Origin: Bacteroidales bacterium UBA6445
Lineage (GTDB): Bacteria > Bacteroidota > Bacteroidia > Bacteroidales > UBA932
Reading direction: 5' to 3'
DNA: 64,000 bases
NCBI GenBank assembly: GCA_002439585.1
Contig: DJOF01000008.1
Coordinates: 332,445 to 396,444, forward strand
Positions 16,844 through 26,253 of the stretch are shown here, one piece after another. Position numbers and translations under genes: made by a program. The notes under the pieces were generated by a model, which was given only the letters and a program-made list of their open reading frames with translations, had not been told where the DNA came from and ran no database searches. Positions within the stretch are counted from its first letter, which is position 1. The number at the start of each line of letters is the position of its first letter.

Positions 16844-18022
16844 ATGAAGAAAATTGCACAGCTATTACTTCTGGCTCTCATGCTTCTTAGTTCCTGCACC
16901 AAAGTCGAGACTGCCCCAAGCAGCCCCAACAGCATAGCCATATCATTCTCTCCAGTTCTTGAGACGGTTATGAACTCGGGCGGGAAATCGAATGCCACTG
17001 CCACTACCAAGGTTGGCTCAATGGCACTCGACACACGTGCTAGTTTTTTCACTTATGCGTGGTATCTCCCTAATGGGAAGAAATGGGATACAGACAAAGC
17101 GGACGCAAAACCCTACATTGAAAAGGCCGAGGTTAGCTACTATACAAATGCCGTTTCCTCATTTGTGGCCAATTCTTGGCACACTAGTCGGTTGTACTAC
17201 TGGCCTCGTGGCGGTTGCCTGACATTCTTGTCGTATACCTGCATGTCTGGAGAGACTTTTTATCCAAATGCTGTCACTCCAGGGTCTTTTTCAACATGTG
17301 AGATAGATAAGGAAAAAGGATTATCAATAAAGCCTTTTCCAACCGAGATGAACTGCGGACAAGATTTTGATCTTCTTGTCGCGGATTTCGTTGCAGACAG
17401 GGGTATCGACTTCAATGGGGTCCCTACACTCTTCGAGCATAAACTTGCAAAGATTAGTTTTTATGTTAAACTTGACGCCCCGACAACAGACACATATGCT
17501 TTGACCGGATTAAAACTCACAAATATCTGCTTTCAAGGTGACTATTCTAGCGGAGGATACCAGGGAGATTCATGGTCCAATTATCAAAGTGTCAACGAAT
17601 TGCTTCCAACACTACCTGACATAGGCTATATTTCGATTGAGCAGCAGAAAAAACAGGTTGGCCCTGACATTAGTGTCATTCCACAGCATTTCAATTCTTT
17701 TGAATATAAGTACGGAACAAGGAATGAACCGGAAGTAATAATTAATTACACCAAAAATGGTGTCCCTCAGAAAGTTACCAAAATGCTCAAGGATTTTGAG
17801 GCGAAATGGACTATGGGGACACATATAAAGTATAATATTATATTCAGAACTGGCACCGCCGACGTAGGTACCACTAGTATTACTAGAACTCCTTCCGGCA
17901 GCATTGATAGCACTGGCTTCGCTGCAGTCACCGGCACCTTAGCCTCGGACTCCACCGACTCCTCCGTTGTTATTATGTCCACCGAGACCTCAGAGTGGAA
18001 GCCCGTTACTCGCTACCTCTAA
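16844..18022 (+). CDS. Fimbrillin-family (Mfa-like) lipoprotein, paralogue
   Basis: 392 residues from the ATG at 16844; this start gives a proper lipoprotein signal (MKKIAQLLLLALMLLSSC), whereas the longer ORF from 16784 would bury it. Shared with the preceding gene: YYWPRGGCLTFLSYT, PTLFEHKLAKISFYVKL and LTGLKLTNICFQGDYS. The C-terminus is rich in Thr, Ser and Asp (TSITRTPSGSIDSTGF...). It probably forms a pilus subunit with the preceding protein. The stop codon overlaps the end of a small antisense frame (18019-18198), and a C10 tract lies 25 bases downstream. Confidence 0.75.
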   Translation: MKKIAQLLLLALMLLSSCTKVETAPSSPNSIAISFSPVLETVMNSGGKSNATATTKVGSMALDTRASFFTYAWYLPNGKKWDTDKADAKPYIEKAEVSYYTNAVSSFVANSWHTSRLYYWPRGGCLTFLSYTCMSGETFYPNAVTPGSFSTCEIDKEKGLSIKPFPTEMNCGQDFDLLVADFVADRGIDFNGVPTLFEHKLAKISFYVKLDAPTTDTYALTGLKLTNICFQGDYSSGGYQGDSWSNYQSVNELLPTLPDIGYISIEQQKKQVGPDISVIPQHFNSFEYKYGTRNEPEVIINYTKNGVPQKVTKMLKDFEAKWTMGTHIKYNIIFRTGTADVGTTSITRTPSGSIDSTGFAAVTGTLASDSTDSSVVIMSTETSEWKPVTRYL

Positions 18023-18198
18023 TTCAGACATAGACCAGTATCGGCCTCCCCCCCCCCTGCTCTTCTTGTCTTGTCCATATAGCGGCTTTTGTCCATCACT
18101 CCGTCATAGTTGCGCTTCTCCGCGGCTTCAGCCGTGTCCCAATAAGAGTTGATTTTTGCCTTGAGGCTGCTCCAGTTGTGTACTACAAGTGACAACAT
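18019..18198 (-). pseudogene. Small antisense coding fragment of unknown origin
   Basis: 59-codon minus-strand frame (ATG at 18198-18196, TAG at 18021-18019) reading HNWSSLKAKINSYWDTAEAA and then EKRNYDGVMDKSRYMDKTRR. The composition looks like a real, charged, helical protein rather than a random frame, so I read it as a leftover piece of a larger gene. It runs through a homopolymer of ten G on its own strand (C at 18048-18057), which encodes GGG near the end. It overlaps the fimbrillin stop codon by two bases. Family not recognised. Confidence 0.35.
18048..18057. repeat. C10 homopolymer
   Basis: Ten consecutive C residues 25 bases after the stop of the second fimbrillin-like gene and inside the antisense fragment at 18019-18198. 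Such runs are prone to slippage. Here a change could alter only the end of the antisense frame or a 3' untranslated region. Confidence 0.9.
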
Positions 18199-18499
18199 CA
18201 GTTTGCTACACCCCGTTGAGGATTAGACCGCTACCGGGGTAGGTGTTCTCAAAATGATAACGGCAGTTCGCAGCACCAGGTGTATGGAAAGGTGAATAAC
18301 AATTGAACTATAGGCATAGAGAGGGAATAGCCAGTAGCCACTTCCAAATGTTAATCGTAAAATAAATAATAATTTTTTCTATATTTGATATATGAAGCGG
18401 AGTGTCTATTGGCATGGCAGGCAGCAACTTCGCCTATTTGTTGTTTTGATGTGTACCTAAATTATTGTGTCTTAAAATAACTTAAATAATTAAATAAAG
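18199..18499. other. Gap before the DUF4988 gene with a probable promoter
   Basis: No gene seen. A -7 box TATATTTG lies at 18381-18388, with no clear -33 element; it would give a leader of about 105 bases for the gene at 18500. Near 18210-18236 ACCCCG and CGGGGT can pair, a possible terminator-like hairpin of weak quality. Confidence 0.4.
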
Positions 18500-20572
18500 A
18501 TGACTCGAATATTAAATGTTGCCACACGTTGTGTGTGCTGCGCAGTGGCTTTATTTGTAGCGTTCACCGGCTGCAAATATGACGACACAGACCTATGGAA
18601 CAAGGTGAATAATATAGAAGATAGACTTGAAAACGTGGAGAAACAAGTCGCTTCGATTAACAAAGATATAGAGTCTTTGCGGAAAATAGTTGAAGGCAGT
18701 TTTGCTATTGTGAAGGTGGAGGAGACGGAGAATGGTCATACTATCTACTTTTCTGATGGTACAAGCCTCGAAATTAAAAATGGCAAAGATGGTATAGATG
18801 CTCCAGTTATTGGTGTAAAGAAGGGCGAGGATGGAAAATATTATTGGACATTGACCTCTGACGGTAAGACAGAATACCTCACTTCTTCAGACGGACAGAA
18901 ATTACCCGTAACGGCAGATTCTGTTGTCCCAGTTCTGGGCGTTGATGAAGAAGGCTATTGGACGATAAGTTATGATGGAGGAGTTACTTCACAGAGGATA
19001 AAGGATGCCCAGGGTAATGATGTCTTGGCCAAGGTCACAAGCGAGGGAGGCGATTCTCTTTTCCGAGGAGTCACGGTTGATGGCAATATTATATACATTG
19101 AACTTGCAGATGGATCTGTAGTAAGCGTTCCTCTTCGTGGCGATTTTTACATGCTGATACGAAAGGCTCCTGAGATTTCGACATTTACTTATGGTGAAAC
19201 CCAAACATACGAAGTTGAAGAGACAGGTGTGTCTCGCGTGATTATAAGCAAACCTGACGGATGGAGAGTTAGGTATGAGAATAAGACACTTTCGATCACT
19301 GCTCCTACAGAGGATATGAAGGCCTACGCAGAGTTTAGCGGAACGCTATCACTATTGTATGTAAATGGTGAAGGCCTGTCGGACTGCGTTGAAATGCAGG
19401 TAGTAGCTGAGAAAAGTTATACAGGAGAGACAAAACTTAATAATTTCACTATAAATATAACTGCTATCGATGACAAGTCGATAACAGCGACAGTTACTCC
19501 TAAAGACGCTTCTGTACGTACTTATGTTGTAGCTTATGATAAGGCTAAATATGATTCCATGACTCAAGAAGCCTTTATTAGTCAGCAGCTCGGGATGTTT
19601 AACTATTATCTTCAGGATGGGCTGACTGGATATTTTGAAACGTTGGCGCCAAAAGGTGAAAGAGAATATAAAGGATCTAATTTGAAGGCAGATAATGAGT
19701 ATTATTTGGCAGTGTTCTCTTTTGAAGAGGATCTAGATGCAAAAGTATGTAAGGCAGTTACTGCTGTGGAGACTGTTCCGTTTAAGACTAAGCATGAGAT
19801 AGTAATCAATACCGTATATCGTATTGACGTATCCGATGTCACATGGAATAGTGCTCGTTATGTGTGTGTTCCTTCTGATGATAGAGGCTACTTCCATGGC
19901 TTTGTTAAGAAGTCTGAATTTGATACCTATGAAAGTGATGATGCGTTCATGAAGTCACGGATAGATGTCTACCGCAATAACTTTAGGGATGAACTTCAAG
20001 AAGGTAATGTTACTTGGGGGCAATTGACTTCAACCGGAGTGCAGACTATGCAGGCTGCAAAATACTATCCTGAGACAAAGGCTTCAACTTTGCCTTTGGT
20101 CGAGGATACCGAGTATTATGTATATGCTTTTTGCTGTGTAGATGGAGAGGCCGCTTCACCTCTGTCTAAGGTAGAATTCAAGACTGGTAAGTTTAAGGCA
20201 TCAAAAACGTGTGAGTTCAAGATTGAAAGTGTGGTTACACGCCAAGATGTAGTTATTACAGTAACACCTTCTGCTTCAGATGTAACATATCTGGTGGCCG
20301 TGGACGAACGCAATTATTTTGATGATTTTGATAATCCGCTTCAGTATGCTGTTGATGATTTGACTTGGGTTAAAGTCTTTGCTGAGGATGCCGGCACTAC
20401 TTTGGAGGCTAAGCTTCTTTCAGGTAAGCAGACTATAGAAAAGAAAAATCTGAAGGGTGCTACCGCATATAAGATTAGTGTTTATGGCTGTACCTCAGAC
20501 GGGGTTATAACTACATACCCTGTAGTGGCGGAGTTCCTTACCAAGGGAACTATAGACAAACCTACAGAATAA
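18500..20572 (+). CDS. DUF4988-domain surface lipoprotein
   Basis: 690 residues. The signal peptide ends at the lipobox FTGC (Cys25). KYDDTDLWNKVNNIEDRLENV then a short coiled coil (about 30-60), and the DUF4988 region with Asp/Gly repeats (NGKDGIDAPVIGVKKGEDGKYYWTL, GEDG.., SSDGQKLPV) up to about 200. A BACON-like beta domain covers about 225-310. Two to three fibronectin-like modules (about 315-690) each carry the YDKAKYDSM, KKSEFDTYES or DERNYFDDFD type strand. These proteins are exported to the outer-membrane surface; partners and ligands are unknown. A single-gene unit with a leader of about 105 bases and a strong terminator. Confidence 0.8.
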   Translation: MTRILNVATRCVCCAVALFVAFTGCKYDDTDLWNKVNNIEDRLENVEKQVASINKDIESLRKIVEGSFAIVKVEETENGHTIYFSDGTSLEIKNGKDGIDAPVIGVKKGEDGKYYWTLTSDGKTEYLTSSDGQKLPVTADSVVPVLGVDEEGYWTISYDGGVTSQRIKDAQGNDVLAKVTSEGGDSLFRGVTVDGNIIYIELADGSVVSVPLRGDFYMLIRKAPEISTFTYGETQTYEVEETGVSRVIISKPDGWRVRYENKTLSITAPTEDMKAYAEFSGTLSLLYVNGEGLSDCVEMQVVAEKSYTGETKLNNFTINITAIDDKSITATVTPKDASVRTYVVAYDKAKYDSMTQEAFISQQLGMFNYYLQDGLTGYFETLAPKGEREYKGSNLKADNEYYLAVFSFEEDLDAKVCKAVTAVETVPFKTKHEIVINTVYRIDVSDVTWNSARYVCVPSDDRGYFHGFVKKSEFDTYESDDAFMKSRIDVYRNNFRDELQEGNVTWGQLTSTGVQTMQAAKYYPETKASTLPLVEDTEYYVYAFCCVDGEAASPLSKVEFKTGKFKASKTCEFKIESVVTRQDVVITVTPSASDVTYLVAVDERNYFDDFDNPLQYAVDDLTWVKVFAEDAGTTLEAKLLSGKQTIEKKNLKGATAYKISVYGCTSDGVITTYPVVAEFLTKGTIDKPTE

Positions 20573-20599
20573 GCGTTAAATTATAATATTTATCTTTGA

Positions 20600-20634
20600 G
20601 GGGGTTGGACTAATCTTTTAGTCCGGCCCTTTTT
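20600..20634 (+). terminator. Terminator of the DUF4988 gene
   Basis: Stem GGGG..GGACTAA / TTAGTCC..CCC with a short loop and five T residues, starting about 27 bases after the stop at 20572. Confidence 0.85.
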
Positions 20635-20663
20635 GTTAATTGCAGATTATATCCATTGCCTGG

Positions 20664-20692
20664 TTGCATTTACTTATTTAGAGCTATCTTTG
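20664..20692 (+). promoter_or_regulatory. Promoter of the D-2-hydroxyacid dehydrogenase gene
   Basis: TTG (20664-20666), 18 bases, TATCTTTG (20685-20692), about 58 bases before the ATG at 20751. Confidence 0.6.
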
Positions 20693-20750
20693 CTACGCAG
20701 ATGTGATAACATTTATTTGCGACACCAGCTGTATGGAAAAGATGAATAAA

Positions 20751-21677
20751 ATGAAGATAGTGTATCTTGATGCCGCCACAATGGGCGATAGTTCGCTTGC
20801 CCCTGTAGAGGCTTTGGGCGAGCTTGTATGTTGGGACAACTCTTCACACGAGGAGGCTCTTGTCCGTGTCGGAGATTGTGATGTTCTTATTGTCAATAAA
20901 ATAAAGGTCGACAAGGCTCTTCTTGATGCGGCTCCGAAGTTGCGTCTCGTATGTGAGGCTGCAACGGGTATCAACAATATAGATGTTGACGAGTGTTCGG
21001 CACGAGGGATCATTGTGAGGAATGTGGCCGGATATTCGACGTATTCTGTAGTGCAGGCTACCTTCGGGCATATACTATCGCTACTCGGCAACATGCCCTA
21101 TTTCGACAATGCTGTAAAGTCGGGCAGATATTCCTCCAGTGGTCTCTTTACGGATGTAAGCCGTCCGTTTACAGAGATCCACGGCAAGCGTCTCGGCATC
21201 ATAGGCATGGGCAATATAGGCAGTCACGTGGCTTTGGTTGCCAAGGCATTTGGAATGGAGGTCTCATACTATTCCACTTCAGGTACCGGACACTGCCATG
21301 ACTACCCATCAGTGGCTCTCGATACTCTGATGCGTGAATCTGACGTGATATCAATTCATGCTCCATACAATGAAAGGACCGCTGGACTTATTGGCTACAA
21401 TGAACTTGCGATGATGAAGCCGACGGCAATCATAGTAAATATGGGAAGGGGAGGCATAGTGGATGAGGCGGCTTTGGCCAAGGCCGTAGATGAAGGCCGT
21501 ATAAGAGGTGCTGCTCTGGATGTCTATGCGGTAGAGCCTCTTCCTTCAGACAGTCCGTTGCTTCATACACGGCATCCAGAAAGGCTCTCACTTTCTCCAC
21601 ACACTGCATGGGCAAGCGAGGAGGCACGCGCAAGGCTTATTTCCATGCTTGCAGACAATATCGCCAAAGGCTGGTAA
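20751..21677 (+). CDS. D-2-hydroxyacid dehydrogenase (glycerate dehydrogenase-like)
   Basis: 308 residues from the ATG at 20751, where the family usually begins (MKIVYLDAATMG); in-frame ATGs at 20733 and 20742 are alternatives. The NAD-binding motif GMGNIGSHVALVAKAFGM is near 155-172. Catalytic residues are the Arg of NMGRGGIVDEAAL, the Glu of the YAVEPLPSDSPLL segment, and the His of SPHTAW. It oxidises or reduces D-2-hydroxy acids such as D-glycerate/hydroxypyruvate; substrate is not settled by sequence. Its own promoter and isolated position suggest a single-gene unit. Confidence 0.85.
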   Translation: MKIVYLDAATMGDSSLAPVEALGELVCWDNSSHEEALVRVGDCDVLIVNKIKVDKALLDAAPKLRLVCEAATGINNIDVDECSARGIIVRNVAGYSTYSVVQATFGHILSLLGNMPYFDNAVKSGRYSSSGLFTDVSRPFTEIHGKRLGIIGMGNIGSHVALVAKAFGMEVSYYSTSGTGHCHDYPSVALDTLMRESDVISIHAPYNERTAGLIGYNELAMMKPTAIIVNMGRGGIVDEAALAKAVDEGRIRGAALDVYAVEPLPSDSPLLHTRHPERLSLSPHTAWASEEARARLISMLADNIAKGW

Positions 21678-21799
21678 CGCGCTTGTTCGCACAGAATCGA
21701 GCCTTTTGTCTACGCCAATAGGTCTCTATGTCATCCGGCCTCCTCTATGTCATCCAGTCTCTCTGTCATCTATCCTCTACGCCTTATGGTAGAAGACTA

Positions 21800-22537
21800 T
21801 TATTTGTGGTATATCCAGGCCGGATATTCGAGCTTGTATTCGAGAGATTCTATTGTGGAGGCTCTCGATGCTATATAGGAGGTAGGCCGATCTGGGTGAC
21901 GTTTGAGAGGAGAGGGCAGGCAGGCGGCTACAAGGCAGGCTTCATGTCGTGTGACTGAGTTTGCATGTCTGCCGAAATATACCAATGATGCCGCCTCTAC
22001 TCCATATATGCCTTTTCCAGTCTCGGCTACATTGAGATACACTTCCATGATCCTCTCCTTGCCCCAAATCAGTTCTATCAGTACAGTGAAATATGCCTCT
22101 ATCCCTTTCCGAATGAAGGAACGTGAAGGGAGAAGAAAGACATTCTTGGCTGTCTGTTGTGATATAGTGCTTGCTCCCCTTAGTCTCCGACCTTTCTTGT
22201 GTGCATCGATTGCCTGGTCTATCTGCTGCCAGTCGAAGCCGTTGTGTGTACAGAATAGGTTATCTTCGCTTGCTATGACGGCTCTTGCCCACTCTGGAGA
22301 GATGTCTCTGTATGGCGTCCAGTATTTTCTTGAGTCAAATGTTTTGTCTCCGTAGAACTGGATTGAGCGCATGACCATCAGCGGAGTTACATAGACCGGT
22401 ATCCATTTCAGGGCGACCACCCACAGTAACGACAATAGCACCAAGCCTATAGGAATCTTTACGAGAATCATCTTCATCAGACGTTTCACAAAGCCTTTCT
22501 TTTTTCGGATTGTCCCTGTTTTGTGACGAGTAAGCAT
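21800..22537 (-). CDS. mtgA: Monofunctional biosynthetic peptidoglycan transglycosylase (GT51)
   Basis: 245 residues from the ATG at 22537 (267 if the ATG at 22603 is used). One N-terminal membrane segment (IPIGLVLLSLLWVVALKWIPVYV) and a GT51 domain: catalytic Glu in VIASEDNLFCTHNGFDW, then RGASTISQQTAKNVFLLPSR, and the second Glu in WGKERIMEVYLNVAE. It polymerises lipid II into glycan strands at the inner membrane. The longer start sits directly after the T-run of the nifJ terminator, while a -7 box TACATTTG lies 8-15 bases before 22537, so the shorter start is preferred. There is no transpeptidase domain. Confidence 0.88.
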   Translation of the reverse strand: MLTRHKTGTIRKKKGFVKRLMKMILVKIPIGLVLLSLLWVVALKWIPVYVTPLMVMRSIQFYGDKTFDSRKYWTPYRDISPEWARAVIASEDNLFCTHNGFDWQQIDQAIDAHKKGRRLRGASTISQQTAKNVFLLPSRSFIRKGIEAYFTVLIELIWGKERIMEVYLNVAETGKGIYGVEAASLVYFGRHANSVTRHEACLVAACLPSPLKRHPDRPTSYIASRASTIESLEYKLEYPAWIYHK

Positions 22538-22603
22538 ATCTACAAATGTAGCAAATAATCTCCCTTTATAGACTGAGCAGGGCGGTATTTTCTTCCTGGG
22601 CAT

Positions 22604-22639
22604 AAAAAAGCATGGCCATGATTTTCACCACAGCCATGC
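22604..22639 (-). terminator. Terminator of fabD-nifJ
   Basis: Stem GCATGGC / GCCATGC (22610-22616 and 22633-22639) with a 16-base loop, followed on the minus strand by six T residues. It lies 46 bases beyond the nifJ stop. Confidence 0.75.
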
Positions 22640-22685
22640 CTGTTATTTTTAAGTCTGAAGTCCTTTTGAGTGTTGACTTGGGATC

Positions 22686-25600
22686 TTATTTGCCTGCGAG
22701 TCTCTTGTATGAGTCAAGACGGATCTTTGCATATTCCTCTGTCTTCTGAAGGAGCTCTGCTGCCCTGTCAGGGAAGAGTTTGTACAAGGAGGCGAATCGT
22801 ACCTCACCCTTGAGGAAGTCCTGGAACTTGCTCCAGTCCGGCTCACGGCTGTCGAGAGAGAACGGATTCTTGTCTGTGCCTTCGAGAGTCGGATTGAACC
22901 TATACAGATGCCAATAGCCGCACTCTACAGCGAGCTTCTCCTCTTTCTGGCTGAGGCCCATGCCGGCCTTGAGTCCATGGTTGATACAAGGAGAATATGC
23001 TATGATAAGTGATGGTCCGTCATAGGCCTCGGCTTCCTTGATGGCGTTGAGGTACTGTACTGGGCTTGCGCCCATTGCAACCTGAGCTACATAGACGTAG
23101 CCATAGCTCATGGCCATCATTCCGAGATCTTTCTTGCGGATCTTCTTGCCACTTGCAGCGAACTTGGCGATCGCACCTGCAGGGGTTGCCTTTGAAGACT
23201 GGCCACCAGTGTTGGAATATACCTCGGTATCGAGTACGAGTACATTCACATTCTCGCCAGAAGCAAGAACCTGATCGAGTCCACCGTATCCGATATCGTA
23301 TGCCCAACCGTCACCACCGAATATCCATTGGCTTCTTGCCGGGAGGAATTTCTTGTATTCAAGAAGCTTCTTGCAGTGAGGGCAGTCGCTTGCCTCCATT
23401 AGAGGTACAAGCTTGTCGGTGACCTCGCGTGTGATAGCAGGATTGTTCCTGTTTTCGAGCCACTGTCTGAAGAGAACTTTTATCTCGTCGGAAGCCTTGT
23501 CGCAGTCAAGACCCTGAGTCATGACATCGGCAACAGTCTCCCTTGCGCGGTCAGATCCTAGTTTCATACCAAGACCGAACTCGGCATTGTCTTCGAACAG
23601 AGAGTTCTGCCATGCCGGACCGTGACCCTGTGCATTCGTGCAATAAGGTGAAGCAGGGAAAGATGCACCGTAGATTGAAGAACATCCAGTTGCATTCGCG
23701 ATCATCATGCGATCACCGAAGAGCTGTGTGATATTCTTGATGTAAGGTGTCTCACCGCAGCCTGCGCATGCTCCGGAGAATTCAAACAGAGGCTGGGAGA
23801 ACTGTGAGTTCTTGACGCTCTGCATCTTGTTGAGTACGGTATCCTTGTATCCGATCTTGCTGTTGAGGTAGTCGAAACTTGCCTGCTCACCCTGCTGATC
23901 AAGAGCAGATACCATGACAAGAGCTTTCTCTTTGGCCGGGCAGACATCGGCACAGTTGCCGCAGCCTGTACAGTCATCAACGGATATTGAGATGGCGAAC
24001 TTGTAGTCCTTGAGGACAGCCTTGCCCTGAGCTCTTTTGATTGTCTCGGGAGCTGCCTGAGACTCTTCCTCTGTAAGGATGAAAGGACGTATTGCGGCGT
24101 GAGGGCAGACAAATGAACAGGTGTTACACTGTATACAGTTGTTAGGATTCCATTCAGGAACGAAGACTGCAACTCCACGTTTCTCATATGCAGCAGTACC
24201 TGAAGGCATTGTGCCGTCTGCATAAGGAAGGAATGAACTTACGGGGAGGGTGTCTCCAGCCTGTGAATTCACTACATCAGCAATCTCCTTGACAAATTCA
24301 GGAGCGAGACGGTCTTTGTTCGGATTGACGAATTTGGCGGTGATCTGTGCCCACTCTGCTGGAACTTCAACCTGCTCGTACTCACCGCCGCGGTCAACTG
24401 CAGCAAAGTTCATGTTTACGACATTCTCGCCTTTCTTGCCATAACTCTTTACGATAGCGTCCTTCATGTACTTCACTGCATCCTCGTAAGGGATTATGCC
24501 TGTGATCTTGAAGAATGCGGACTGGAGGATGGTGTTGGTCCTTCCACCGAGGCCGATCTCGGATGCGATCTTAGTGGCGTCTATGATGTAGAAGCGGATG
24601 TGCTTCTTGGCGAGAGTCGCCTTCACGAAGTCAGGAAGCCTCTTTACAGTCTCTTCTGCATTCCAAAGGCTGTTGAGAAGGAATGTGCCGCCGTCCTTTA
24701 TGCCTTTGAGTACATCATATTTCTTAAGGTAAGAAGGTACGTGGCAGGCTACAAAGTCAGGAGTAGAGACAAGGTAAGGGGCCTTGATAGGGGAGTCACC
24801 GAATCTGAGGTGAGAGCAGGTGTATCCGCCGGATTTCTTTGAATCGTAGTCGAAATATCCCTGGCAATATTTGTCGGTATGGTTACCGATGATCTTGATG
24901 GTGTTCTTGTTGGCACCTACGGTACCGTCAGAACCGAGGCCGTAGAACTTGCACTCTGCAGTGCCAGGCTTTACGATAGATACCTCTTTCTTGACAGGAA
25001 GTGACTTGAATGTGACATCATCAACGATACCGATGGTAAATCCGTTCTTGGGCTCGTTCAGTTCGAGATTGTCGAATACCGCAACGATCTGGGCAGGAGA
25101 CGTGTCCTTTGACGAAAGACCATAGCGCCCGCCTACTATGAGAGGCTGCTGGTTCTTTCCCTGGAACATGGCCTTTACATCAAGATAGAGAGGCTCTCCG
25201 AGTGATCCTGGCTCCTTTGTTCTGTCGAGGACAGCGATCTTCTTCACGCTCTTCGGAAGCACCTTAAAGAAATATTTCTCTGAGAACGGCCTGTAGAGGT
25301 GTACGGAAATTACACCATATTTGCGGCCACGACTTTCGAGATAGTCGATGGTCTCGCGAATGGTCTCTGTGACAGAACCCATTGCAACGATAATCTCCTC
25401 TGCATCTGGAGCTCCGTAATACTCGAATGGACGGTATTCACGGCCTGTAAGCTCGCCGATCTCACCCATATAACGGGCTACTACATCAGGAACAGCGTCA
25501 TAGAACTGATTCCTTGACTCTACTGCCTGGAAATAAACGTCACCGTTCTGGGCAGTACCCCTTGTTACAGGAGACTCCGGATTGAGGGCTCTCTCTCTGA

Positions 25601-26213
25601 ATTTCTCCAGGGACTTGGTGCTGACCAGGCTGCGAAGATCATCCTCATCGATTGCCTCTATCTTCTGGATCTCATGTGAAGTACGGAATCCGTCGAAGAA
25701 ATGCAGGAAAGGAATGCTTGACTTGATGGCTGAAAGATGTGCCACTGCAGCAAGATCCTGAGCTTCCTGTACAGAACCTGAAGCAAGCATCGCGAAACCG
25801 GTCTGGCGACACGCCATCACGTCTTGATGGTCACCGAAGATGGACAGCGCATGCGAAGCCAAGGCCCTTGCGGATACGTGGAACACTGCAGGCAGCATCT
25901 CGCCAGCGATCTTGTACATGTTAGGGATCATAAGGAGCAATCCCTGTGAAGCCGTATATGTAGTAGTGAGGACGCCGGCCTGAAGTGAACCGTGAACTGC
26001 ACCGGCAGCACCACCTTCGCTCTGCATCTCAGTTACCTTCACTGTCTCACCCCACAGGTTCTTCTTGCCGTGAGCAGCCCATTCGTCGATATTTTCGGCC
26101 ATGGTCGAAGAAGGGGTGATGGGGTATATTGCCGCATGCTCGCTGAAAAGATAAGCGATCTGTGATGCGGCGAAATTACCATCACAAGTGATAAATTTCT
26201 TTTCTTTTGCCAT
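22686..26213 (-). CDS. nifJ: Pyruvate:ferredoxin (flavodoxin) oxidoreductase
   Basis: 1175 residues, a complete single-chain enzyme. Domains in order: pyrimidine-binding domain with YPITPSSTMAE near 30-40, C-terminal TK-like domain, PFOR linker, the 2[4Fe-4S] ferredoxin domain (CIQCNTCSFVCPHAAIRP and CTGCGNCADVCPAKE, about 690-760), then the TPP-binding domain with the proximal cluster cysteines (SGACAGCGETPY, CPHCKK) and GDGWAYDIGYGGLDQV. It decarboxylates pyruvate to acetyl-CoA, reducing ferredoxin, a central reaction in anaerobic fermentation. It lies 40 bases after fabD on the same strand, so acetyl-CoA supply and fatty-acid synthesis are probably co-transcribed. Ends at a good terminator. 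Confidence 0.97.
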   Translation of the reverse strand: MAKEKKFITCDGNFAASQIAYLFSEHAAIYPITPSSTMAENIDEWAAHGKKNLWGETVKVTEMQSEGGAAGAVHGSLQAGVLTTTYTASQGLLLMIPNMYKIAGEMLPAVFHVSARALASHALSIFGDHQDVMACRQTGFAMLASGSVQEAQDLAAVAHLSAIKSSIPFLHFFDGFRTSHEIQKIEAIDEDDLRSLVSTKSLEKFRERALNPESPVTRGTAQNGDVYFQAVESRNQFYDAVPDVVARYMGEIGELTGREYRPFEYYGAPDAEEIIVAMGSVTETIRETIDYLESRGRKYGVISVHLYRPFSEKYFFKVLPKSVKKIAVLDRTKEPGSLGEPLYLDVKAMFQGKNQQPLIVGGRYGLSSKDTSPAQIVAVFDNLELNEPKNGFTIGIVDDVTFKSLPVKKEVSIVKPGTAECKFYGLGSDGTVGANKNTIKIIGNHTDKYCQGYFDYDSKKSGGYTCSHLRFGDSPIKAPYLVSTPDFVACHVPSYLKKYDVLKGIKDGGTFLLNSLWNAEETVKRLPDFVKATLAKKHIRFYIIDATKIASEIGLGGRTNTILQSAFFKITGIIPYEDAVKYMKDAIVKSYGKKGENVVNMNFAAVDRGGEYEQVEVPAEWAQITAKFVNPNKDRLAPEFVKEIADVVNSQAGDTLPVSSFLPYADGTMPSGTAAYEKRGVAVFVPEWNPNNCIQCNTCSFVCPHAAIRPFILTEEESQAAPETIKRAQGKAVLKDYKFAISISVDDCTGCGNCADVCPAKEKALVMVSALDQQGEQASFDYLNSKIGYKDTVLNKMQSVKNSQFSQPLFEFSGACAGCGETPYIKNITQLFGDRMMIANATGCSSIYGASFPASPYCTNAQGHGPAWQNSLFEDNAEFGLGMKLGSDRARETVADVMTQGLDCDKASDEIKVLFRQWLENRNNPAITREVTDKLVPLMEASDCPHCKKLLEYKKFLPARSQWIFGGDGWAYDIGYGGLDQVLASGENVNVLVLDTEVYSNTGGQSSKATPAGAIAKFAASGKKIRKKDLGMMAMSYGYVYVAQVAMGASPVQYLNAIKEAEAYDGPSLIIAYSPCINHGLKAGMGLSQKEEKLAVECGYWHLYRFNPTLEGTDKNPFSLDSREPDWSKFQDFLKGEVRFASLYKLFPDRAAELLQKTEEYAKIRLDSYKRLAGK

Positions 26214-26253
26214 AGTAGTTATGATTATGTTGTTTTGCCGTGTTAGTGAACCC

